NCBI RefSeq assembly: GCF_022376835.1
Contig: NZ_CP084606.1
Coordinates: forward strand, 1,110,501-1,174,500
Source of the DNA: Brucepastera parasyntrophica
GTDB taxonomy: Bacteria > Spirochaetota > Spirochaetia > Treponematales > Treponemataceae
Direction: 5' to 3'
DNA length: 64,000 bases
Shown: in pieces, positions 43,443 through 51,353 of the stretch
Layout: each line of letters opens with the position of its first letter
Numbering within the stretch: position 1 is the stretch's first letter
Program-made: the position numbers and the translations under genes
Notes under the pieces: generated by a model
The model's input: only the letters and a program-made list of their open reading frames with translations
The model's database searches: none
Told to the model about the DNA's origin: nothing

Positions 43443-44168
43443 TCAGTCGTATTTTCCCAGCATAACAATGAAAATGGCCTTCACTTCCTTAACGGAAGTT
43501 TTTATACCCCGCCGCTTCAGGGCCGTTACTACCTGGGCAGGGGTTATCTTTGAATTTTCATTATACAGGCTGATAACGTCAAGGACAAGGTCTTCATTAA
43601 CGGGCTGGGGAGAGGTTTTATTGACCACCGCTATAAGCGCGTTTTCGATACGTTCTACCCGTTTAAGCAGAGACTCATCGTACATGTACATTTCAGGGAC
43701 AACCAGGGCGCCGTACAGACTTTTAAGAAATCCTTCCGGCGAAACATAGGCTCCGGTAACTTTCGGCATATAGGAGTCCACTTTGAGAGTGACATCATAG
43801 AAGAGACTGTTCCGGTAATAAAAAGAGAGTCCGGAGGGAAGGCGCGGCGCGAAATTTTCACGGTTGTATACAAACGAAACGGGATAAATTACAAGCCTGA
43901 AGCCGTTATCCTCTATCCTGACAGAAGCATCGGTCCCTTCCAGTCCGGGAATGGCCCAGACCGTGTCCAGACAGTTTCCTATCAGCCGGATATCATCTTC
44001 GGCCAGCGGGCCGGCGGAAATGACTCTTGCGCTTTTCCCGCCGTCTCCCGCAAGGACTGTAACTGTTTCATTTCTGGTCTCAGCCACGTCGCCAGCGGTC
44101 CAGTTCTGGGCGGACAGGGTCGCAATACTAAGCAGCAATACAGCGAAAACAAACGATTTACGGAACAT
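43443..44168 (-). CDS. Hypothetical secreted protein of the cyclase operon
   Basis: The 241-residue protein has a signal peptide (cleavage near LSAQ-N), a beta-rich middle with NGFRLVIYPVSFVYNRENF, and a C-terminal helical region resembling a small winged-helix fold (ITPAQVVTALKRRGIKTSVK). No family is recognised. AGAAGGGGA lies upstream. It sits between the coiled-coil membrane gene (13-base gap) and msrAB, in what appears to be one leftward transcript with the class III cyclase. Confidence 0.6.
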   Translation of the reverse strand: MFRKSFVFAVLLLSIATLSAQNWTAGDVAETRNETVTVLAGDGGKSARVISAGPLAEDDIRLIGNCLDTVWAIPGLEGTDASVRIEDNGFRLVIYPVSFVYNRENFAPRLPSGLSFYYRNSLFYDVTLKVDSYMPKVTGAYVSPEGFLKSLYGALVVPEMYMYDESLLKRVERIENALIAVVNKTSPQPVNEDLVLDVISLYNENSKITPAQVVTALKRRGIKTSVKEVKAIFIVMLGKYD

Positions 44169-44181
44169 TCACAATCCCCTT

Positions 44182-45690
44182 CTATCTGGTCATATTCAGC
44201 AGGATCCGGTCATTCGGGGCCGGTTCCTGCCCGGGTGCCAGTTCACTTATCCGGGCGGTAAACACACCGTCGGCGCCCGTTAAAATTACCGAGCCTATAT
44301 ACTGGGTCCCGGTTCTGAAAATAAAGGCCTGCTTGCCCTGCAGCTCATTTCCGTATAACGGATCTACATACACCAGGATTTTATTCCTGTCTCTCGGATC
44401 AATAACATAGCCTGCATTTCCGCTTTTCTCGACCATTGATCTGAAAAAATATTCATACTGTGACAAAAGCCTGCCGCTTTCATCAAGGGAAAGGGAAATA
44501 CCGGCGATCTGCTCGAGAAGCTGTTGTTCGTTCTGTTCTGCGGCATCATAAATTGTTTGTATCTGGCTTTCATACATATCCCGCTGCTCCACAACCTGGC
44601 CGAAGAATTCCTGCATAAAATCATCGGCCTTTTTTCCGGCGGAATGCGCAAGGGTCTGTATTCCCCGGAGATAGGAAGAAGCCGAATTTCTCCATGGTAT
44701 GGAAAACATGGTATTTATAAGATAATCAATATTCTGATAGTCTTCGCGTATCATATTGAATATTTCGGAATCAATTCCAAGTTCTTCGGCCGCCTGGACC
44801 GGTGGATCCTCAAAGGGAACAGGAAGGCTTTCCTCTTCTTCAAACCCGGAAAGGATTTCCCTGCCGCGGCTGTCGGAAAAAACGGGGTCCAGACGGGAAA
44901 TTTCCTGGCGGTAGCGGGAAGAAACCATGTTAAGGTTTTCCACCTGGGTCCTGAAACTCGCTTCCTGGGAATTTTCCATCTGATAGCGGAGGTCCCCTAT
45001 TATTTCCTCATAGTGGTCGCGGATCTGCTGCTTTTCAAGTTCAAACAGTCTTCTTTCCGAGTTGACATTTTCCTGCCGGAGCTGGGCCTCTTCTATACGC
45101 GCGAGGTCGAACGTCGTCATCTGCTCCCGGTATTCGGCAATCTGGGCGTCGCATATATTAATGCGGGGCATATACCGCTCGCGGACAGCCTGTTCCCCGG
45201 CAGTAAAGGTACTGTTGACGGCCGCGAGGCGGGCTGTTTCTTCCGCGGCGGGCAGGGAAAGGGAACTGATAACATGCCGTTCCGTTTCCGTTCTAAGGGA
45301 AAGGGTATCAAGTTCCGTTTTCATCATACCTTCAAGGTTTGCCTTTTCACTTATCGCTGTCATAAGGGCGGATTCCACCCGGGAGGCCATATCGAGGAGG
45401 TTCCGCAGGTTAAGGTCTTCAAATTCTTCAATACCAACGGAAACGTCCCTGGTCTGACGCGATATAAGCGAAGAGGCAAGCCACAGGCCGGCGGCTACAA
45501 GGAGAATAGCTGCGGTAATAAGGATTATCACAAACCATGAACGGTTTTTCCTTGTTTTTTCATATTCCGTTTCGAGATCATATAAGGCGGGCGGTTCGGT
45601 TTTCAAACCGGACATAAATCCCTGCAAAAAAAGTTTTACTTCTTTTTGCTGTATAATTTCGCCGGAATCTACTTCGTTGTCATTGTCCAT
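44182..45690 (-). CDS. Membrane-anchored coiled-coil protein of the cyclase operon
   Basis: The 502-residue protein has a short cytosolic N-terminus, one transmembrane helix (about 52-74) and a long extracytoplasmic region of Glu/Gln/Arg-rich coiled coil (about 90-290). A further helical stretch (330-430) follows, and then a small beta domain (VIDPRDRNKILVYVDPLYG, FIFRTGTQYIGSVILTGADG). It overlaps the cyclase gene by 22 bases. The architecture suggests an envelope-spanning sensor or scaffold that may feed signals to the cyclase. This is inferred from position and topology, as no family is recognised. Confidence 0.65.
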   Translation of the reverse strand: MDNDNEVDSGEIIQQKEVKLFLQGFMSGLKTEPPALYDLETEYEKTRKNRSWFVIILITAAILLVAAGLWLASSLISRQTRDVSVGIEEFEDLNLRNLLDMASRVESALMTAISEKANLEGMMKTELDTLSLRTETERHVISSLSLPAAEETARLAAVNSTFTAGEQAVRERYMPRINICDAQIAEYREQMTTFDLARIEEAQLRQENVNSERRLFELEKQQIRDHYEEIIGDLRYQMENSQEASFRTQVENLNMVSSRYRQEISRLDPVFSDSRGREILSGFEEEESLPVPFEDPPVQAAEELGIDSEIFNMIREDYQNIDYLINTMFSIPWRNSASSYLRGIQTLAHSAGKKADDFMQEFFGQVVEQRDMYESQIQTIYDAAEQNEQQLLEQIAGISLSLDESGRLLSQYEYFFRSMVEKSGNAGYVIDPRDRNKILVYVDPLYGNELQGKQAFIFRTGTQYIGSVILTGADGVFTARISELAPGQEPAPNDRILLNMTR

Positions 45691-47354
45691 ATTCCGCTCC
45701 AGTCTTCAGGGGCCGATCCCCTTCCCATTCGTTCAATAAATACTTCTGCCACATCAAGCACTGACTTTTTCATATATGACCGGGCAGTTTTCCAGTCACC
45801 TTCATAATACGCCTGCAGTCCCTGTGCAAATAACTCGAAATGACCAATATCCTCAGGCGTAAACCGGTTAATGTCCAGAGGGAACCACAGTTTTGTACCC
45901 TCGTTTTTGCCTTTTACCAGAACAGTATCGATTTCAAAAAATTTATACCGGTTAGTTGACGATTCAACCTCATCCTTGACATAGGATGAAACAATAACCG
46001 GCAGCCGGTACAGTCTGGTAAGCCCTTCCATACGGGAGGCAAGGTTTACGCTGTCACCGATAACGGTATTGGTCATGTGTTCGGAGGAACCTATGTTACC
46101 GTAAAATACGGTTCCCCCGTCTATGCCGATTCCTATGTCCAGAAGGACGGCCTTGAAAACCCGCTCTTCAGCCGGGGTCAGGGCCCGGGTTGTTTCTATG
46201 GTATTCCGGCGCTGGAACATTTTGCCGCGAAGTTCGGCGACAACAGTCTGGATTTCCCAGGCGGATTCCACCGCGGCGACCGACTTGTTTTCATAGGTTT
46301 CAATCGCGCCGTAAACGGCCAGGACCGCATCGCCGATAATGGAGCCGATAACACCCTGCTGTTCATGGATCACACGGATAGCCCTGTCGTAATGAAGGTT
46401 CAGAAGGTTGATAATATCATTGCCCAGAGTCTCCGTCATATAGGTAAAACCCTTTATGTCGGAAAAAAGAATGGTGAGTTCCTTCTGGACTCCTTCAAGA
46501 TTTACCTGACGCTCCTCGTAAGCCTTGGTAACAACGTCCTTTGATACGAATTTCCTGAAAATGGTCAGCAGGTTATTCATTGTGGCGGAAAGCGCATTAA
46601 AGGAAATACCCAGATAGGTAACATCATCATTCGGGGCGTCCTTCAAATCAATGAGGTTCAGACCCTGCTGGGTCTGCATATACTGAAGGCCGGTAGAAAT
46701 TTTCCCGATAAACCTGAGAATCCAGAGCAGGGCAATAAAACCTACCGCGCCCAGCAGCACTGTCAGAAATACAATGATTACGGAAACCTGCAGGAAAACG
46801 GTGTTTGAAGCGCTCATCATATCGGACATTAAATCAGCCCTGATTAAAAAGCACTCCCATTCGCTGTTATATTTATATACGCCGAAATATTCCCCCTGTT
46901 GGGAATTGAAAAAACAGGCGCCTTCATTAATCCCGTCTGCCCGTTTGTACTGCATCTCGCGCAGCACGTCCATATCGGGAAAGAGATCATAGATGAGTCC
47001 GGATTCGGCCTGAAACAGGATAAGTCCGTTTTCGGCGACCCCCAGCGCCCAGCTGTGTTCATAAATCATATCTTTCGCGGCGGCCCCCGAAATTGCGGCG
47101 AGAGCGCTGTCCCGGTCACCGGAAAACAGAAAAATTTCATACTGGTTCCCGGCGTTTATATACATGTCCTTCAGATCGCGGACAAGCATCTGGTTGGTCA
47201 GATCCATCGTCTCTTTTCTGTGCAGGACAATATTGATATAGTTGGTAGCGAAATTTGAAAACAGTAATAAAATGGCAAATATCAGAAGGATTTTTGCCGA
47301 TATGGGGATAACCCTGGTTTTTCCCACTTTCTGAAAGAAACGTCTCTTTTCCAT
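45669..47354 (-). CDS. Class III adenylate/guanylate cyclase with sensor domain
   Basis: The 561-residue protein has a transmembrane helix (about 20-42), an extracytoplasmic sensor region of about 150 residues (Cache-like by size), a second helix (about 190-215), a HAMP-like linker, and a class III cyclase domain (about 290-480). The cyclase metal-binding Asp residues lie in LFSDIKGFT and IIGDAVLAVYG, and the NTVIGDSVNLASRMEG motif is present. A short helical tail follows. It would make cAMP or cGMP in response to an external signal. No ligand-specific motif is evident. It heads the operon with the coiled-coil, secreted and MsrAB genes. Confidence 0.88.
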   Translation of the reverse strand: MEKRRFFQKVGKTRVIPISAKILLIFAILLLFSNFATNYINIVLHRKETMDLTNQMLVRDLKDMYINAGNQYEIFLFSGDRDSALAAISGAAAKDMIYEHSWALGVAENGLILFQAESGLIYDLFPDMDVLREMQYKRADGINEGACFFNSQQGEYFGVYKYNSEWECFLIRADLMSDMMSASNTVFLQVSVIIVFLTVLLGAVGFIALLWILRFIGKISTGLQYMQTQQGLNLIDLKDAPNDDVTYLGISFNALSATMNNLLTIFRKFVSKDVVTKAYEERQVNLEGVQKELTILFSDIKGFTYMTETLGNDIINLLNLHYDRAIRVIHEQQGVIGSIIGDAVLAVYGAIETYENKSVAAVESAWEIQTVVAELRGKMFQRRNTIETTRALTPAEERVFKAVLLDIGIGIDGGTVFYGNIGSSEHMTNTVIGDSVNLASRMEGLTRLYRLPVIVSSYVKDEVESSTNRYKFFEIDTVLVKGKNEGTKLWFPLDINRFTPEDIGHFELFAQGLQAYYEGDWKTARSYMKKSVLDVAEVFIERMGRGSAPEDWSGIWTMTTK

Positions 47355-48227
47355 CTATAACCTTTCAAACTGTATTAGTTGCACAACTGGATTATTTAAA
47401 AACATTTTTTCCGGTGCCGCCTGAAGCAGTCCCGTCCGTCCGGCACATGATACCTGAGACAATGCGTACGCTCCGCAGGCAAAATACCGTTCAGTTTATT
47501 TCAAATGGCACAAAACGTGTCCAACCTTTTTATGATAACATGCTTTGGAGAATTGTGCAGTCTTTTTTTGAAAAAAAACCGGTCAATTTGCGGGTAATGT
47601 ATAAACGGGTCTCCAAAAAGACGAATAACAGATTCTTCCATTCCGTCAGCGTACCGCCGGAATATTTCCCGGGGATACCGCTGCCGGCAGGATGATACTG
47701 AAATGAAGTCAATTATTACAAGATGTTATTTTTCATTTCATGTTTTTCCTGAAGCCGTCGGCTTTATGATAAGGCTGTATGGTTTCACGATGTTTCAGCG
47801 GATCCGGTAATTCAGACTCAGTTCCTCATTTTCAGAATTAAGGTCAGCCGGGATACTGAATAAAATATATCCGGGATTTCCCAAACGGAAGAACGCGCAT
47901 ATTTTATTTATCTTTTTTATTGTTTTTTTTGAAAGGTGTACTATATTTTTATATGAACATGTATTTATAAACTGCTGATTATCCTGCTTGCGGTTAATTT
48001 TCTGTCTGAACCTTCCGAATTATCATCACAGAATTAGCCAGAACTGCTTCGGCAAGTCCTGTGCTGTTTTTATATGCCTGCTTCCATCATGCCCTTCAAA
48101 CTCAGTGCGGATAGTCACAGTAATAACGCGGTAATTATACCGCGGCCTCCCTTTCCGTGAATCATCTGCCGTTACAGCAGCAGGGAGCCCCGGCGATTTA
48201 CGGTAATCCGCGTTAAGGGAGGTATGT
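47355..48227. other. Gene-poor intergenic region between the cyclase and HD-GYP genes
   Basis: This 873-base spacer separates two divergent signalling genes. No convincing gene was found. An open frame at 47414-47695 lacks a ribosome site, is out of line with local codon use and has no recognisable motif. The right part is AT-rich and contains the palindrome described at 48127-48144. A regulatory or untranslated RNA cannot be excluded. Confidence 0.5.
48127..48144. promoter_or_regulatory. Palindrome upstream of the HD-GYP regulator
   Basis: CGCGGTA-atta-TACCGCG is a perfect 7+4+7 inverted repeat about 85 bases upstream of the gene, in a position suited to an operator or a 5' leader hairpin. 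Confidence 0.45.
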
Positions 48228-49340
48228 ATGCATAACAATCTGAAACAGCTCATTGTCACTGTCGATGATGATCCTATCAGCCTGAACACCATCCTGAGTA
48301 TCCTGAAACCTTCATATCAGGTACACCCATTCGCGGCCGGAGAGACCGCCCTGAAATTCCTTGACTCCTCTCCGGCAGACCTTATTCTTCTTGACTGCAC
48401 TATGCCCGGAATGAACGGCTTCGAAGTCATGGATGTCCTGCAGCGGGACGCGAAGACAGCTGAAATTCCAATTCTTTTTTTGACCGGCAAGGAAGACCGC
48501 GACAGCGAAATCCGGGCCATTGAGATGGGAGCGGCGGACTATTTGCGCAAACCCATAGAACCGGAAGTGCTGAGAACCCGGGTCCGCCACCAGCTTGAAT
48601 TACAGCAATACCGCAAACATCTCGAAGCCCTGGCAGCGGAAAAAGCAAAAAACCTGATCCATACGTACAACCGGCTGAGGCTCCGGGAAGACGCCACTCT
48701 CAGCATGCTGGCCATAGCCACGGATATGAGCGACAGCAGTACGGGAGACCACATCTGGCGGGTCACCGAATTTGTCCGGCTGCTCACGGAAAAACTGCTG
48801 GATGAACCGAAGGAAAATTATGTCCTGAGGCAGGATCAGGCGGAGGATATTATAAAATCCTCAAAACTCCACGATGTAGGTAAAATAGCCATTCCCGGCC
48901 AGATACTCAGAAAGCCGGACAGACTCACGCCTGAGGAATTCAAGATAGTAAAACTGCATCCCCACTGGGGAGCGGAATTTCTTGAGGAGTTCGCCGACCC
49001 GCAGGGGGCTGATCCCTTTTTATTCATTGCCCATGACATCGCGCTGTATCATCATGAAAAATGGGATGGGTCCGGTTATCCTACCGGCCGTAAAGGGGAA
49101 GATATACCCCTGTCTGCCCGGATTGTCGCCGTTGCGGATGTGTACGACGCCCTTATCTCCGCAAGGCCCTACAAGAAAGCGTTCACCCATGAAGAGTCTA
49201 TGAAAATAGTACAGGAAGACAGCGGTCAGCATTTTGATCCCCACTTGGTGGAACTGTTTATTGCCTGCGCCGGCTCATTAAAGATTATTCCGGAGGAGGC
49301 CCAGAAGAGAAACAGGCGGTTCCGGGGAAACGGAAAATGA
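48228..49340 (+). CDS. Response regulator with HD-GYP phosphodiesterase domain
   Basis: The 370-residue protein joins an N-terminal receiver domain (1-120; acidic pair VDDDP, phospho-acceptor Asp in LILLDCTMPGMNG, Lys in YLRKP) to an HD-GYP domain (about 160-350). The HD-GYP domain has LHDVGKIAIPG, LHPHWGAEFL, YHHEKWDGSGYP and VADVYDALISARPYK. It should hydrolyse cyclic di-GMP when phosphorylated. GGGAGG lies before the ATG. The stop overlaps ATG of a decayed downstream gene (49337) as ATGA, showing it once headed an operon, probably with its sensor. Confidence 0.94.
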   Translation: MHNNLKQLIVTVDDDPISLNTILSILKPSYQVHPFAAGETALKFLDSSPADLILLDCTMPGMNGFEVMDVLQRDAKTAEIPILFLTGKEDRDSEIRAIEMGAADYLRKPIEPEVLRTRVRHQLELQQYRKHLEALAAEKAKNLIHTYNRLRLREDATLSMLAIATDMSDSSTGDHIWRVTEFVRLLTEKLLDEPKENYVLRQDQAEDIIKSSKLHDVGKIAIPGQILRKPDRLTPEEFKIVKLHPHWGAEFLEEFADPQGADPFLFIAHDIALYHHEKWDGSGYPTGRKGEDIPLSARIVAVADVYDALISARPYKKAFTHEESMKIVQEDSGQHFDPHLVELFIACAGSLKIIPEEAQKRNRRFRGNGK

Positions 49341-49701
49341 AGATGAGTGACAAAAAAACGGAACGGCAAAGCCCAAATTTCCTATTTTTACCCGGCTGCT
49401 CTTAGCGCCCCTGGTTTTGATTTTCTCGTGGTCATTGTCATAGTCATCCAGAGTGTCTTTCAGTCCAGCGCCTCGGCTGTCCGGGAAAAAACCGCCCATG
49501 AAAAACGGCACCCTGACCGGTTTCAACTACGAAGAAATCAGAAAAAATATTTCCGGGTTACTGCGGTTCGATTGGAGAGAAGCCCGCGGCCGGAATCCGC
49601 TGGCCATCCGGACACACATAAAATATTTTGATTGCGCTGCGGCCCTGGATACTCTAAAGCGGAATTTTCCTGAAATTAACGGAAGCGGTCGTTCCCGTTA
49701 A
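49337..49701 (+). pseudogene. Remnant of a membrane protein gene coupled to the HD-GYP gene
   Basis: An ATGA overlap with the HD-GYP stop begins MKMSDKKTERQSP. Reading on needs a base added near 49382 to give FPIFTRLLLAPLVLIF, and another near 49425 to continue VVIVIVIQSVFQSSASAVREK, together a good transmembrane helix. Further frames run on to about 49701 (NYEEIRKNISGLLRFDWREA). No frame is open throughout. It looks like the start of a sensor-type membrane protein, either decayed or hit by sequence errors like those seen elsewhere in the window. Confidence 0.35.
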
Positions 49702-49785
49702 AACCCATGATCCATGCCCGCAAAAGGGGTCGGCATTTCCGGACACAGACGGCATCAGTCAGAATTCGTAATTTCACTATGCCTT

Positions 49786-49908
49786 ATACTCTATTATTAT
49801 AGTAGTATAATGATAAAGTACTCTAATAATAGAGTATTATGCGTGCGATTTTATCCTTCTGCCGTATCATGATACGATGATGAATACGATGCGCCATCGT
49901 ATTCATCA
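49786..49908. repeat. Cluster of long palindromes
   Basis: ATACTCTATTATTA (49786-49799) pairs with TAATAATAGAGTAT (49824-49837). CGTATCATGATACG (49863-49876) is self-complementary. TGATGAATACGATG (49878-49891) pairs with CATCGTATTCATCA (49895-49908). All are perfect. The block lies in the 295-base gap before the truncated lipoprotein gene and has no coding potential. A similar palindrome-rich block lies at 4745-4817. Confidence 0.7.
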
Positions 49909-49960
49909 GAAGAGGCCTGTCCGGCGGAGGCGCAGGCAGGACGGGCCTCAGAATGGATAC

Positions 49961-49990
49961 TTGCGGATTAAGCTGCGGGTATGGTAAAAT
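49961..49990 (+). promoter_or_regulatory. Promoter-like element abutting the lipoprotein start
   Basis: TTGCGG (49961-49966), an 18-base spacer and TAAAAT (49985-49990) end six bases before the ATG at 49997. No ribosome site is present between them. Confidence 0.35.
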
Positions 49991-49996
49991 ACACAC

Positions 49997-50518
49997 ATGA
50001 AAAGGATAATCCTGTTCAGCGGTTCACTATTCCTTATACTCTTCATAGCCTGTGAGGATTTGGTGACTGATCTGCCAAAGACAGACTATTCCAAATATAT
50101 CAGCGGCAATGAGGTTTTATTTCCCCATGAGACTGAGGCAATAGATATTTATAATACAATTGTGTATTTGTTCCCCGAACAGAACATCGACCATTCAGTA
50201 TTAAACGGCAAAAGGCATTATGTTAAGACGGTAACAGATGAATACGGATTAAGCCTGGAAACGCTCGAAGAAGTACCATTTGTTTCACTCCGGCATATAC
50301 ATACAGCATCCGAAAATGATTTTAATAACCATGATGTTTTTTTAACATCATCTGACACTACTGAAATAAAATACCTCGCCGCAGAGCAGCGAGGTATTTT
50401 TCTCTCCCGAGGAATTGGTCTCGGGTTTAATACCATGGAACCTACAAAAACTAACGTTTTTATAGGTTGTTATAAAAACCGCCGTAGTGCAGGGCAGACC
50501 TTCGGTCTGGGGTATTAA
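49997..50518 (+). CDS. Lipoprotein gene whose 3' end is supplied by a repeat insertion
   Basis: The product has a lipoprotein signal (lipobox LFIAC, Cys19) and a soluble, acidic domain of unknown family up to about residue 124 (TSSDTTEI). From there to the stop the codons come from the dispersed repeat R4 (50368-50537), which adds about 49 residues including MEPTKTNVFIGCYKN. The original C-terminus is therefore lost or replaced. No continuation of the gene is found beyond the repeat. Whether the chimeric protein folds is unknown. Confidence 0.6.
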   Translation: MKRIILFSGSLFLILFIACEDLVTDLPKTDYSKYISGNEVLFPHETEAIDIYNTIVYLFPEQNIDHSVLNGKRHYVKTVTDEYGLSLETLEEVPFVSLRHIHTASENDFNNHDVFLTSSDTTEIKYLAAEQRGIFLSRGIGLGFNTMEPTKTNVFIGCYKNRRSAGQTFGLGY

Positions 50519-50537
50519 ACCCTCGCCTCGAATAAAA
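50368..50537 (+). repeat. Dispersed palindromic repeat, long copy (R4)
   Basis: The copy of about 170 bases reads rightward: AAAATACCTCGCCGC at the left, TCTCCCGAGGAATTGG, the internal inverted pair GGGTTTAATACC / GGGGTATTAAACCC, and the tail CTCGCCTCGAATAAAA. It lies inside the 3' end of the lipoprotein frame, and its small internal frame is fused in phase to that gene. Confidence 0.88.
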
Positions 50538-50686
50538 CTGAGATTTAAATGGCAGCGGCAGACAACAAACGTCTGGACAAATGACAAGATAACCGGCCCG
50601 GTAAGTTTTACCATACCTTAATATAGTGATCTATGCCTAATAGCGGTTCGGTGACTTGGCCGCCGCCGTCATAATAGAGAAGAGAA

Positions 50687-51181
50687 TTACCAATTCTCTA
50701 ATACTAATTGTGTTTTTAGTCTTTCTATTTCAGAAAAACCATATATTTCCTTAAAAAACTCTATTGTGAGCGATTCCAACATTTGAACATCTGTTCCACA
50801 CATGGCATAAATCCCCGGGAAAGCAGTATCAGAATCATATATATATTCTCCTGAGTTCATATTTACAATATAGTTTCGGTCGACTGGTTTATTGTCTAAA
50901 TCTTCAGAAAAACTAAACTTATTCAAAATATCTTTTACTTTATCTATATCCGCTGTTTGGTGTCCGGGATAATCAGAAAAATATGGCCAAACAAGCAACA
51001 GGCCTTTTTCCTCTAATGCATATTGAACATAGTCTTCTGTCTCCGGATCTTCAAAAATAACAAAACCATTATCGTTATAGTCAGCTCGCAATAACTTTTC
51101 CAGAGATTTACTTATCGGTATATTACCAGATGATGAACATCCTATAATAACCAATAGAAATAGTAATACAATTTTTTTCAT
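50687..51181 (-). CDS. Hypothetical lipoprotein
   Basis: The 164-residue product has a lipoprotein signal (lipobox VIIGC, Cys15) followed by an acidic, aromatic-rich soluble domain (GLLLVWPYFSDYPGHQTADI, VNMNSGEYIYDSDTAFPG). No family is recognised. No ribosome site precedes the ATG. Instead a consensus-like promoter ends nine bases upstream (51191-51219), which suggests a leaderless mRNA. The gene is more AT-rich than its neighbours and may be acquired. It stands alone. Confidence 0.65.
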   Translation of the reverse strand: MKKIVLLFLLVIIGCSSSGNIPISKSLEKLLRADYNDNGFVIFEDPETEDYVQYALEEKGLLLVWPYFSDYPGHQTADIDKVKDILNKFSFSEDLDNKPVDRNYIVNMNSGEYIYDSDTAFPGIYAMCGTDVQMLESLTIEFFKEIYGFSEIERLKTQLVLENW

Positions 51182-51190
51182 TGTGTGGGA

Positions 51191-51219
51191 AATTTAGGGC
51201 AGAATACGTATATTGTCAA
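51191..51219 (-). promoter_or_regulatory. Promoter of the 50687-51181 lipoprotein gene
   Basis: On the minus strand TTGACA (51214-51219), exactly 17 bases, and TAAATT (51191-51196) precede the start codon by only nine bases. Confidence 0.55.
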
Positions 51220-51353
51220 CACATAATAGAGAAGGGGCGGCAAGCCGCTATGTTAATTGTATTTTAATTCCCGCCTGGTAAAAGCTTTAATGATCAATTA
51301 CCTGATTCAGATGATATATCCTGAATACAGTTTCCGGGGAACAAAGAAAATTT

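Noticed and set aside
44524..45540. 338-codon plus-strand frame opposite the coiled-coil gene
   Set aside because: Antisense shadow of a repetitive coiled-coil coding sequence. No ribosome site, promoter or recognisable motif.
47414..47695. Open frame of 93 codons in the cyclase/HD-GYP spacer
   Set aside because: No Shine-Dalgarno motif, atypical composition and no motif, so it is treated as chance.
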